Shown: positions 1-8,759 of the stretch, piece after piece
Layout of the letters: each line of letters begins with the position of its first letter
Position numbering within the stretch: position 1 is the stretch's first letter
DNA from: Amanita rubescens
Lineage: Eukaryota > Basidiomycota > Agaricomycetes > Agaricales > Amanitaceae
Direction: 5' to 3'
NCBI GenBank assembly: GCA_015039365.1
Contig: WION01000646.1
Coordinates: 1 to 26,105 of the forward strand
DNA: 26,105 nt
Made by a program: the position numbers and the translations under genes
The notes under the pieces: generated by a model
The model's database searches: none
The model's input: only the letters and a program-made list of their open reading frames with translations
What the model was told of the DNA's origin: nothing

Positions 1-849
1 GAAACCCTTAGTGACCGTCTCAACCCAATGATGACTCCTGATGGTTGGGATGTGACTATATTACGACAACTACAAACGACGATTAACAATCTCGTATGGA
101 GACATGATCGTAACCCTAATAGACCCAATACCAATAACGAATATCAAGACGCCGCCGTTATCGCACTTCAAACAGGACATACAATTGAAGGACACGATGT
201 CCCTATCCCTGAAAACCCGACACGCCGCACTATCTTTCATCTACACGGACCCGATCCCTCAGCTGAACGGTTAGTATCATTTGAACCGAATAACCTAGCC
301 TTCGACGGAGAAGATATTCCTGGAACCCAAGGCTGTTACATGTGCGGAGGTCCACACCACACCACTGAACACCATCAACGAAGAGAAATGCGTCGAGGAC
401 CAGTGCATGAAGAAACACCCCCTCCCGCTTATCCGGATGCTGTATTTCAACCGCCACTGCCCACACCATTCGAACAAATCCCCGAACGACGAATGGCTGC
501 CGCTTCACCGGTTACCAGTATTGATTCCGCCCAACTCGAGCAAGGCGAACCTTCCCCACTTATTGAAAGAAGACGACGAGGAACAAATACTCGTCCTCCG
601 AGTAACCGTTTTACTCCCAACTCTACCGGACCCCCACCATCACGACGAAACCTTGGAAATCGTCGAGGCCAATCAACACGAGGACAGTTACGTCCTGTCG
701 CCACTATGACTGCTTCCAATACACGAGAAGAGCGATCGACTCTTCAAGAACGTCTTACCGATAACCGTCGTCGCCGTCGTCACCCTTGGCAAGGAAACGA
801 AGACTCTTACACCTATGACAGTGACGCCGAACACAATCGTGACACATAG
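1..849 (+). CDS. Gag-like zinc-knuckle protein, 5'-truncated by the window edge
   Basis: The frame is open from base 1, so the first in-window ATG (28) need not be the start. At residues 103-116 counted from that ATG there is a CX2CX4HX4H pattern (CYMCGGPHHTTEHH), like a retroviral-type zinc knuckle but with His in place of the last Cys. The region after it is rich in Pro, Arg and Ser, a nucleic-acid-binding style tail. The stop is 57 bp upstream of the LTR start, so this is the last ORF of the element. In Ty3/Gypsy and Copia elements Gag normally precedes pol, so the element is either a gag-only non-autonomous copy, internally deleted, or one with an extra 3' ORF. No protease or RT motif is visible. 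Confidence 0.55.
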   Translation, partial: ETLSDRLNPMMTPDGWDVTILRQLQTTINNLVWRHDRNPNRPNTNNEYQDAAVIALQTGHTIEGHDVPIPENPTRRTIFHLHGPDPSAERLVSFEPNNLAFDGEDIPGTQGCYMCGGPHHTTEHHQRREMRRGPVHEETPPPAYPDAVFQPPLPTPFEQIPERRMAAASPVTSIDSAQLEQGEPSPLIERRRRGTNTRPPSNRFTPNSTGPPPSRRNLGNRRGQSTRGQLRPVATMTASNTREERSTLQERLTDNRRRRRHPWQGNEDSYTYDSDAEHNRDT

Positions 850-893
850 TTACAAATTATTTCAATATTCGGTGAATATTGGACTTCGTATGT

Positions 894-903
894 AGGAGAA
901 GGG
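894..903 (+). promoter_or_regulatory. Polypurine tract of the outer retrotransposon
   Basis: AGGAGAAGGG is followed by CTA and then the TG of the LTR at 907. A purine run just 5' of the 3' LTR is the usual primer site for plus-strand DNA synthesis and fixes the plus orientation. The three-base gap before the LTR makes it slightly atypical. Confidence 0.5.
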
Positions 904-1057
904 CTATGTTACAAACGTATGTCATGGCCTATCTTTTTCTTATCTTATCATCTCTCCTATGTTGTTATTTGCATATGCGTTCCTTCCGGAACGTTTATCG
1001 TTTATCATATGCCAATTACCTTTATCACATGCATGTTCGTTTTCACATGTTAACCGT

Positions 1058-1375
1058 TGTAACGTGCCGATACCGGCTACGTTGTACTCAGTGCTCAAAC
1101 CCGACACATGGCGGGCTCCGACCTCCGACACTGCGGACCCCGAAACCCGACATCGGACGCATCGGATCGTCGGACGCATGTAGTACATGAGGTAGACATT
1201 ATATAAACGTGTCGTAGTTTAGTTTTATACACCTTCTTTCCTTCCGACCACTTTAGTTCAATCGTCCGACAGTGCGGCCGAGGTTGGGTGCGACTGCCCC
1301 GTCCACCGAACTCATTCGGCACACGCCGAAACACTCGGGGGTTGTGCGCAACACAGCCTCTTTTGAGTTGTTACA
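1058..1375 (+). repeat. 5' LTR of the nested element
   Basis: This 318-bp LTR runs from TGTAAC to GTTACA and is identical to 2978-3295 except at position 6. It has a TATA box at 1200-1207 and a pyrimidine-rich stretch (accttctttccttcc) about 25 bp downstream where transcription could begin. Confidence 0.9.
1200..1207 (+). promoter_or_regulatory. TATA box in the nested element's 5' LTR
   Basis: TATATAAA about 145 bp into the LTR, with a matching copy at 3120-3127 in the right LTR. Position and sequence fit the pol II promoter at a U3/R boundary. Confidence 0.5.
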
Positions 1376-2977
1376 ACTGGAGCCCACCGCTCGGTCCAGC
1401 CTTTGGCCGCACTCAAGAAACCCTCGTTTTTCATTCACAAACAGCCCCGGAGGCGCTCATTCTTTCTGGACGGCCCCATCAGCTCATTCCCGCTCCCATA
1501 CATCTGCTAGTTACCGCCAAACACGCCGCATCTGCACTACAGCCCTCCGACATACACAGCACCGCTGCTATCTGCCATCCGCCACATCAGCTCCGATCTG
1601 CCCACCTACGCATCATTCCTGGCTCCGCACCCCGCCACTCGATGCCTACAGTCATCCGCAGCCCTATCGGATCCCATCAAGCACCATCCGCATGCACTGC
1701 CTCGCACCACGTGTCCGCCTCGTGCACCATGGCCCGCTTTTACATCCTACCCCGTTGCTCGATGTTTACAGCCTACCAGATCCCGCCTGGCGACGTCTAC
1801 AGCTTACTGCACCCTTACTGGATCGCATCAGAAACCATCGGGAGCCAGCCAAGCCAGCCACACGACGTCCACAGCCTATTGCAGCCTTATCGGGACTTAT
1901 CGGAGCCCATCGACTGCTATCGCGCGCCCTATTCCTCAGCTGCCGACTTGTAGCATACCTCATGTTCAGGCCTCATGTATCAGACACTCCCGGAGCACAG
2001 CCGCCAGTCATTTCACGCCAACCCGACCCTTCGTCGTCGGATCGCATTCCCTACCTCACCGACATGTGTAGACCACACTCCTGCACCTTCCCTTCACTTC
2101 TTGCACTTGCCACAGCCGTCCGCCGCCGCTCCTATGCCTTTCGGACACTACCAGCACCTCGGCTCACTCTACCACCGTTCCGCCGACACCCGCGAGTCGC
2201 AATTCTTTTTTTTCAGCCTTTTTTTTCTTTTCTACCCAGGATCGGGATACGGCGTAGCCGTATTCATTCAAAACGGCCAAGTTCACGCTCAATCGGACCC
2301 TCAACCCATGTCTCATCACCATCGGCATCACCTCAGCTCCAAAACCCTTATCAAGCCAGCCCGAAGCGTTAACAGAGTGTGGGGGATGTTGGAACAGAAT
2401 CAGGATAACGGATATCAGTACGCACAACGCAGGACTCACCTTAGGCCCTTTATCATTTGACTAGCACTACCGACTCCGACACCACTCTTTAACACCGTAT
2501 TGCGCCGACGGCGTCTCAGGAAACATCATAGCAGCCTTACAGGGGTCCGTGCTATTGATTCGGATTACTGGGATGACCGCGATCGCGGGAAGTAGCGCCC
2601 CACCTCGCCAACACTTTCTACCGCCTACGACAACATCCGCCGACACGCCATCTGCTATCTGCACCTCGACACGCCCCTCCTCCACATCCCGACAACATCC
2701 GCAGCACGCCGACTGCCACTGAGACCTCCGACACTTCCTGAACCCTATCGCCATCCCCGACTCCCTTGTTTGCAACTACCTACGCACAATCGGACGCCGT
2801 CGACACTACGTCTCACCTCCGATGCCTCTTCCGTCGACGCCGACATTCCGTCTCGTTCAATCACAGACTTCCGCTGCCCTTCCGACTCGGACACTCCGCT
2901 TCCGACACTTCACCTCGTTCATCCACCAACCCGATGCAGGTTGACGGTGATGTCAACATTCAAAACTGGTGAGCGGG
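1376..2977 (+). other. Interior of the nested element; no recognisable protein
   Basis: The interior is strongly C-rich on the plus strand and dotted with ccgacac-like words. The longest open frame (to 2372) begins inside the LTR and translates to a low-complexity Pro/Ser/His/Arg product without known motifs. A degenerate repeat is visible at about 1639-1690, 1759-1790, 1791-1842 and 1863-1914, around a core like cgatgtctacagcctactgcagccctatcgg. In the best frame it reads as D-(V/A)-(Y/H)-S-x-x-x-P-Y. I see no gag or pol motif and no clear primer-binding site beyond the TGG at 1378. It is probably packaging and priming sequence plus filler. Confidence 0.6.
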
Positions 2978-3295
2978 TGTAATGTGCCGATACCGGCTAC
3001 GTTGTACTCAGTGCTCAAACCCGACACATGGCGGGCTCCGACCTCCGACACTGCGGACCCCGAAACCCGACATCGGACGCATCGGATCGTCGGACGCATG
3101 TAGTACATGAGGTAGACATTATATAAACGTGTCGTAGTTTAGTTTTATACACCTTCTTTCCTTCCGACCACTTTAGTTCAATCGTCCGACAGTGCGGCCG
3201 AGGTTGGGTGCGACTGCCCCGTCCACCGAACTCATTCGGCACACGCCGAAACACTCGGGGGTTGTGCGCAACACAGCCTCTTTTGAGTTGTTACA
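2978..3295 (+). repeat. 3' LTR of the nested element
   Basis: This is the direct copy of 1058-1375 with a single C-to-T difference at 2983, at what is a CpG in the left copy. The sequence just upstream, gagcggg (2971-2977), is a weak polypurine tract. TATA box copy at 3120-3127. Confidence 0.9.
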
Positions 3296-3337
3296 CCGTT
3301 TCATTATCACATGCAACCGTTTTCATTATCACATGCA
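3294..3337 (+). repeat. Short tandem repeat in the U3 of the outer LTR
   Basis: Two near-perfect ~21-bp units (accgtttcattatcacatgc, then aaccgttttcattatcacatgc) sit just right of the nested element. Diverged units continue on its left side (about 1000-1057: tttatcatatgcc, tttatcacatgc, ttttcacatgtt). The nested element therefore landed inside a U3 minisatellite built on CACATG, possibly an enhancer-like array. Confidence 0.6.
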
Positions 3338-3372
3338 TATATACTTACCATATTTACGTATGTACTCTGTAC

Positions 3373-3380
3373 TATATAAA
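3373..3380 (+). promoter_or_regulatory. TATA box of the outer LTR
   Basis: TATATAAA lies 190 bp before the LTR's right end, placing a transcription start near 3405. It is downstream of the nested insertion, so the core promoter survived but upstream U3 sequence is now 2.2 kb away. Confidence 0.45.
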
Positions 3381-3521
3381 TCACGCAAATATACGACTAG
3401 ACCTCAGTCTAGTTTTAACAGTCAAAATCTGTCTCATTATCGTCTAAGCTCCCTTGAGGACTTATCCGATAACGCCCTTACTCTTTGAACGTTCTTAAGT
3501 GCCGGAATTCCCCTGAGGAAC

Positions 3522-5989
3522 CTACGGTGCCTGATAGGCTTGACTTATCAGTGAACGAATAAACGTAACAGTGTCTGGGTGCTGTGATCCAAGCTTTTCT
3601 TTCCTTGCCTCCATGACTTCTACCTCCAACTTCTCTGCCTCATCCCACCTCCCCTGGTTCCTGTATGTGCATGCTAGATTAGCCATGCTGGTAAGAGTGT
3701 GTGGGTGCTGTGATCCAAGCTTTTCTTTCCTTGCCTCCATGACTTCTACATCTAGCTTCTCTGCCTCATCCCACTTCCCCTTGTTCCAATATGTGGATGC
3801 TAGATTAGCCATGCTAGTAAGAGTGTGTGGGTGCTGTGATCCCAGCTTTTCTTTGCTTGCCTCCATGACTTCTACCTCCAGCTTCTCTGCCTCATCCCAC
3901 CTCCCCTGCTTCCTGTATGTGGATGCTAGATGAGCCATGCTATTCAGAACTAATGGATGTTTTGGTCCAAAATTTCCTCTCCTTCTTTCCAGCATCCACA
4001 TCCTTAGCTTTTCCAGTTCATTCCAACTCCCAATCTGATGGAATACAAGTGAAAATCGATCACATTCATCATCATAATAAAAGCTGTTTAGGTTCAGCAG
4101 TGCTGCTTGATTATTGATTGTTCTTATGTGTGGTGCAAGCAATGCACAATATTCATAATTGTCAATCCTATAGTCCAATTCCATGGAACAACCCAGAAAT
4201 GCCTTTGTCATAAGAAACTGCTGGGCAATTTCCATCTTTGGAACTCTATTCCTGCTCCAAGCATGCACTAAAGGATGCACTGAATAAAGGTTTCCACTGC
4301 TCTTAATGAGGGAAAATGACAGCAGCACTTGAATTCCTAATTGAAATTGGATTTTATTCCATTCCCCCTTCTCATCCAAGAACAAGACCTTAGCATTTAA
4401 CATTGTTATTGAAAGAGGGAGACCAGATTCCTTTTCTTTATCAATGTTTCTCTTCTTATAGTTCTCTGCAGCATTTTTGAACAACTCTTCTGGTATATTC
4501 TCATGATGTAAAAATGCAATTATCTGATATAGAGTAATGGCACTCTCAGCTGCTATAGCTTTAGGATTGCTTTTTTGTGTAGCTCTTGCTTCAATCTCTT
4601 TCATTGACATTTCCCAAGTTCCATAGGTGCAGGATCCATAATCAGATGCTCCTTCAAATAAAGGATTAGACATTAATTGATTATGATTCTTGGCATATAA
4701 TTCCAGATAATCATCAAGGGGGCATTTACAAGTTAGCATATATGCCCCAGCTTGGTCAATTGCAAGTGGAATACCTCCCAGCATTGAAACAAGCTGTTTG
4801 GCCATGGTTTGGATATTTTCTGATGCATAATTTAGCTTGGCTGATTTGGATAACAGAGATAATGCCTCTTCTTCTCCCATTTCAAGAACCTCCATTGAAT
4901 TCTCTGTGATTCTCATCAGTTCCAAATTCCTGCTTGTTATCAAGATATTTCCTCCATTTCCAGGAGGAAGGAACTTTTCTACCACTTGGTATCCACCATC
5001 TGCATTATCATATATCATCAACCAATTCAACTTTTTAGAAATCCACTTGAGAGCAGATCCAGCTGAAGAGGCAGCTTCAGCAGTGCCACTATTTGCCTGA
5101 GCAATCTGCTTGAGTCTGAGATCAATCATACTCTCTGAAGAAGCATCAATCCAAAATATGTCAGAATATCTATGAAAGACTTTACTCAATTCTCTTATGT
5201 AGCCATGTAAAGTGTCTAGTAGCACTCACAGTGTTTCATGTTGTTCAATGAATTTCAAGCAAATTTGAGTCTTTCCGATGCCTCCCATACCATGCAAAAG
5301 AAATGACTTCCTTTGTCCTTTGGCATTGGACCCAAAATAATCCTTTAGCCTCTCTAGGTATATACCACGACCTGTAAACATGGTACTAGAATGCCTCAGA
5401 GGAGGCAAGGGTGGTAGGATATCAGGAGAAACAACTGAGTGATGGAATGTTTGCTAAGAGTTATCATGATCATTGATATCACCACTAGCCCAAAGTTACA
5501 TACATAATTTCCATGGACTCCAAGGAACTGGCTACCTGTGACAAAAACATTCTGAGGCCCAGTGAAGAAATTGCCACCTGAGCTACCCAAAGCTGGAAAG
5601 CTCAGTTGGTTATCCCTTATCATGTGGTTTTGGTTACTTGTTGTCCTGTGGGAGTGTGGTTGTTAAAGACAAAGAGCAATCATAACACAGTTACAACTGG
5701 TGGCACACACCTATTAGTATTTGGACTATGATTTCCTGGAATACCTGCTGGAGAAGATTGCCTGAGAAGATGCAGTAGTACCTAAGCTGATCTGTGGATA
5801 GCTGCTGATAGACCCTTCGTACCCAGTCATGGTTTCTTTAGCCCCATTGGGGTCAGCATTCACTCCATCTGGATCATACTCTGTGTCGAAGCTCGAAGGA
5901 CCTCTAGTATCCCTTGTCTTCTTGCTCCCATCGTCATCGGAATGGGTTGATAAAGCACGTTTGGGACTGGTCGCCAAGAACGGATGCAT
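3522..5989 (-). CDS. NB-ARC/TPR NOD-like receptor, copy 1, truncated by an LTR
   Basis: Proposed exons (minus): 5745-5989, 5504-5645, 5230-5453 and 3522-5169, with introns of 99, 50 and 60 bp bearing GTATTC/GTATGT/GTGAGT donors and AG acceptors. The last two introns are matched in copy 2. An in-frame ATG also exists at 6163. The N-terminal ~130 residues hold a Gly/Asn-rich segment (NFFTGPQNVFVTGSQF). NB-ARC motifs follow: P-loop GMGGIGKT near residues 184-191, kinase-2 LMIYDNAD, RNBS-B ILITSRN, GLPL GGIPLAIDQAG. Then come a linker and 42-residue TPRs. Only three TPR units remain: at base 3571 the outer LTR takes over, adding about 16 foreign residues and the stop. The family is a cytosolic ATP/ADP-switch receptor in fungal non-self recognition. 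The 5' three quarters is intact; function after loss of the repeats is doubtful. Confidence 0.85.
3558..3563 (+). promoter_or_regulatory. Polyadenylation signal in the outer LTR
   Basis: AATAAA eight bases before the last base of the LTR, directly before the GTAACA terminus. It supports reading 3300-3570 as R/U5 rather than as NLR sequence. Confidence 0.35.
3571..3941 (-). repeat. Remaining TPR units of NLR copy 1
   Basis: Three 126-bp units (3941-3816, 3815-3690, 3689-3571) encode kinesin-light-chain-like TPRs with the core SMANLASTYRNQGRWDEAEK. The third is cut off in its last codons at HPD(T) by the LTR. The units are nearly identical to each other and to those of copy 2. Confidence 0.85.
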
Positions 5990-6225
5990 GATGACGGCGT
6001 AGAAGGAGGATCGTTGCAAAGCTGTACTAGCGGCTGATCTAAGTTTTCCCACGCAATTCGCCTCGTTACTACTCTGACAAGTTGTTTTCGTAACCAATAA
6101 ATGTGGCTCCACCAGTGCCGCAAGTCTCGCTACGCTCGGACAGGGTGCTGCAGCGTCCCGCACATAAGGAGTGAAATGAAATCAAACATTTGAGATATAC
6201 ATCAAAGAGACCAAGAGACTTAAAT

Positions 6226-6875
6226 TCAGTTTTCCGTCATGGCGACATCCTCCGAGTCCTTCCAATCCTTATCGCTTGATTCGGCGGTCGCTTTTTCTTT
6301 TCCTTTCCCAGACCGGGTTTTCGTCTCGGTTTTACGCAATTTCGCCTTGGCGGACGGAGTCGTAATGGTCTGAGTTGTTTGAGCTGATGACTCATGAGAA
6401 GTTATTGGACCTGACAGGTAGACACAGAAGGCGATGCGGTGACGGGTGAAGAACAAGGGTCTGTCTTTCTCTTTTTCGCCGTGAACAACGCGTCTAATTG
6501 TTTCATCACGTTTGGCCATGACGTTTCAGCGGGGTGAAAATCTAGGACTTCCGTTGTCCGGCATTTCTACATCTGCTTCCGAATGTGCAACGATGCGAAT
6601 ACGATCGATTAGGAATTGGTAAGCCTGAGAAGTGCACAAAGTAGAAAGGATGGAAGTAGTGATTACTTTTCGCAGCCCGTTCTTTTGGCGGTCAGGAAAT
6701 GTGAGCAGTTGCACTTTCATCAGGACTAACGTTCTGGGACGCAGTTTGTCGTACATCAGTTGTCTTCTGCGTCCACGATTTCCCGCTGCAGGAGCTTGGC
6801 GTTTACCAGACGAAAGACAGGGCCACCGAAGTCAGGAAGGAGACGAGGATCGTAATACGCGCCGACAGTGATATC
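6226..6875 (-). pseudogene. Degenerate gene of unrecognised family
   Basis: Reading the minus strand from about 6875, one frame gives YDPRLLPDFGGPVFRLVNAK and continues to EDN before a stop near 6768. The sequence then shifts frame to YDKLRPRTLVLMKVQLLTF (from 6756) and on through LIDRIRIVAHSE to a stop at 6526. A further shift gives a tail rich in Lys, Thr and Ser ending at 6226. The pieces read as one ~200-residue protein broken by at least two frame changes and an upstream stop. The style resembles small uncharacterised proteins that I associate with expanded agaricomycete families, but I cannot name a domain. Confidence 0.45.
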
Positions 6876-7024
6876 TATGCGCCGTTAATAGATACCTGAA
6901 CCCAACGGAGACAAACTATTACCGCCGTTGGGAGGGATGGTTGGCTTCGCAGACTCCGCGGATCGAAACACGCGTTTGCCGTTACGCTCGCTACTGTTTC
7001 AGACGATCCGTCTGACCTGTCCTG

Positions 7025-7288
7025 CTAGCTCCACTCGTCCAACGCTTGTTGACTGAGTTTGCGGACCTCATCTACCTTATCATTGTTGATGCTACTAAAA
7101 GCGACGAAATTGAACCCCTCATCTCGTCGTTTTGCGGCCCACCAGATGATGATGGTCGATATCATGGCGCAGGCCCTCTTCGAACTGTCGTCCTCACTAA
7201 AGCTCGGTGGCGCAACTTCCCCCCCGCTCATCTGACAATCCCTCGTGGACAGATATTTTGTAGTCATGACCATTTGAGACGAACACAT
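7025..7288 (-). CDS. Unrecognised short ORF
   Basis: This 87-codon frame has a plausible C-terminal half (IIIWWAAKRRDEGFNFVAFS, then a Lys/Asp/Glu-rich end LSQQALDEWS) but matches no family I recognise. It begins 76 bp downstream of the stop of monooxygenase gene A, on the same strand. A competing plus-strand frame (7046-7327) covers the same bases and looks no better. It may be the last exon of a decayed gene. Nothing supports the ATG at 7288 as a true start. Confidence 0.25.
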   Translation of the reverse strand: MCSSQMVMTTKYLSTRDCQMSGGEVAPPSFSEDDSSKRACAMISTIIIWWAAKRRDEGFNFVAFSSINNDKVDEVRKLSQQALDEWS

Positions 7289-7363
7289 GATATATACAAT
7301 GGACTATCATACAGTAACTTAGCATAGCAAGCAAGCATACCCGAGATTGGTCAACCGATTCCA

Positions 7364-8759
7364 TTAAACCCGCCCGAGCCCACTCATCTCCCACATCATC
7401 GTCCCCGTCACAAACGGCACCTTGAAAACCAAGCTGATTATCCATACAAGAGGCCACGCCCAACCACTTGACATTGCGCCCAACGACGTAATAACGTTCG
7501 TTGACCGCTTCGTCAGCCGGATCGTGCCAACCGCACGGTCATACCTCGTCGATGCATACTCTTCAAGCAGTTTGTCAGCGGCAGAGGGATCTTGTGGGAA
7601 TAGCTCCATGTGCTTTACGAGCACGGGAGCGAGGCCAATCGCATCTCGAAGACCAAGGTTCATGCCTTGTCCACCGATGGGAGAATGGATGTGGGCTGCA
7701 TCGCCGATGAGGAATACGACGCGGGGATTCGGGTTGTCCTGGTTCTTGTTCTGCGCGTGAAGCTGAACAAGGAATTTGTCCGCGATGGCTGCATGCGTTC
7801 GGAATCTCGTCGACCATAGCATTTTGTCAATCTTTATACCGCCCTCTTCTCCCTTGTTGGGGTACAAAAAACTAGGTCGGATTCGGTCCAAATACTGCTG
7901 GAAATACTCCACATCGGGGAACGGGGGTGGTTGCCCTTCCTCTTTAGGAACGTTGAACCCGATTCTGAATAGGTTATCCTCTGTCGACTCGTACGACTCG
8001 GGATAGCGCGATCGGGGTAAAGGAATGGAAATGTAGAAGCTGGGATAGGCGGGATATCCAAAGAACTCGTCACGAGCCAAGCACGGGGGAGTAGAGGTGA
8101 ACGTCACGTCTGCCATGACCATCTGTTGCACGTTCTTGTCATCAATGGACGCGCCATCTGGGTCGGCAAAACCGACGTTGACGAGTTGGCGAACGGCAGA
8201 TCGCGCACCGTCAGCAGCTATGATGTATTTAGCCTTGATCTTTTCTCCATTATCGAACGTCGCGACGATCAGCCCGTCCTTGTCTTCATCGTCAGATAAC
8301 CCGACAAGTCGATACGGTCTTTCCACTTTGATTCCTTGTTCTTCGGCTTTCTTCTCCAGTACTCGTTCAGTGGTATACTGAGACACGAGCATAACGAAGG
8401 GGTAGCGTGTACGCCCCTTCAAAGAGGTAAAGTCTACGCGAGAGAGAGGTCCGGAAGACGTATAGACATTTGCGCATTTGGCTTTTATCCCGTGTTCGAT
8501 GAGGTCATCTGTGACTTGAATAGTATCGAGAGCCTGTACATTTACGGTCTGGAGTCTGGCTTTGGACTTGGGGGACGGTACATACCTCAAGAGTTGCAGC
8601 GTGTACTGCTAACGCGCGAGATGATAGTGGCCTCATGTTCCTCTCGACAGCGTCAACGATGACTAGGTCTTTGCATCCTTGAAAAGCAAGTGATGTGGCA
8701 GCTGCTAATCCAGTTGGACCGGCACCGACAACGAGGACAGTTGTTTGCTGCGGTAACAT
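7364..8759 (-). CDS. FAD-dependent monooxygenase, gene A (intact)
   Basis: Two exons (8586-8759, 7364-8533) separated by a 52-bp intron with GTATGT donor, at the same place as in genes B and C, give 447 residues. The start MLPQQT is shared by all three paralogues. It has the PheA/TfdB-type FAD-binding fold: Rossmann motif VGAGPTGLAAATSL near residue 10, DG motif AADGARSAVRQ (Asp166-Gly167), and GD motif FLIGDAAHIHSP (Gly335-Asp336) followed by GGQGMNLGLRDA. Such enzymes hydroxylate aromatic or polyketide substrates using NAD(P)H and O2. The thioredoxin-like C-terminal domain of classical phenol hydroxylases is absent; instead there is a hydrophobic stretch (about 415-434) ending SGLGRV, which may touch a membrane. 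Substrate unknown. Confidence 0.92.

Larger units (their letters stand above)
1058..3295 (+). mobile_element. Nested non-autonomous LTR element (2238 bp)
   Basis: Two direct 318-bp repeats (1058-1375 and 2978-3295) flank a 1602-bp interior. Each begins TGTAA and ends GTTACA. The bases before the left copy (1054-1057, ccgt) equal those after the right copy (3296-3299), a 4-bp duplication that may be 5 bp because the next base is ambiguous. The LTRs differ at one position (C at 1063, T at 2983), so insertion is recent. No gag, protease, RT or integrase motif is seen in any interior frame, which fits a TRIM/LARD-type element mobilised in trans. A TGG two bases after the left LTR (1378-1380) may start a primer-binding site; the tRNA is not identified. 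Confidence 0.85.
1..3570 (+). mobile_element. LTR retrotransposon, right-hand part, running off the left edge
   Basis: The element is read left to right: a Gag-like ORF to 849, a purine tract at 894-903, then a 3' LTR starting at 907 (TGTTAC) and ending at 3570 (GTAACA). The 6-bp ends are perfect inverted repeats with TG...CA borders. The LTR carries a TATA box (3373-3380) and an AATAAA (3558-3563) near its end, as expected for U3-R-U5. Position 3571 onward is directly NLR coding sequence, so the junction is an insertion boundary. The expected 5-bp target duplication would be gtgtc (3571-3575), repeated left of the 5' LTR outside this window. No reverse transcriptase or integrase lies in the visible part. 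The LTR itself is split by a nested element at 1058-3295. Confidence 0.75.
907..3570 (+). repeat. 3' LTR of the outer retrotransposon, split by a nested element
   Basis: The two LTR pieces are 907-1057 and about 3300-3570, together about 422 bp once the nested insertion and its short target duplication are removed. The ends TGTTAC and GTAACA are perfect inverted repeats. U3 holds short tandem repeats around CACATG, followed by TATATAAA at 3373-3380. The 190 bp after the TATA box is consistent with R and U5, with AATAAA just before the end. Only this LTR is in the window, so it could not be compared with its 5' partner. Confidence 0.65.

Noticed and set aside
1095..1334. Identical 79-codon minus-strand ORFs here and at 3015-3254
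   Set aside because: They are identical only because they lie inside the two LTRs of the nested element; no protein features.
1272..2372. A 366-codon plus-strand ORF
   Set aside because: It begins inside an LTR and gives a low-complexity Pro/Ser/His/Arg product. C-rich DNA produces few stop codons by chance.
3413..3420. ttttaaca as the right end of the outer LTR
   Set aside because: It lies only about 35 bp after the TATA box and leaves 150 bp unexplained. GTAACA at 3565-3570 pairs perfectly with TGTTAC and directly abuts NLR coding sequence.
3571..3933. A plus-strand ORF over the TPR units of NLR copy 1
   Set aside because: Same antisense-repeat artefact as in copy 2; the translation is a Cys/Ser/Phe-rich shadow of the TPRs.
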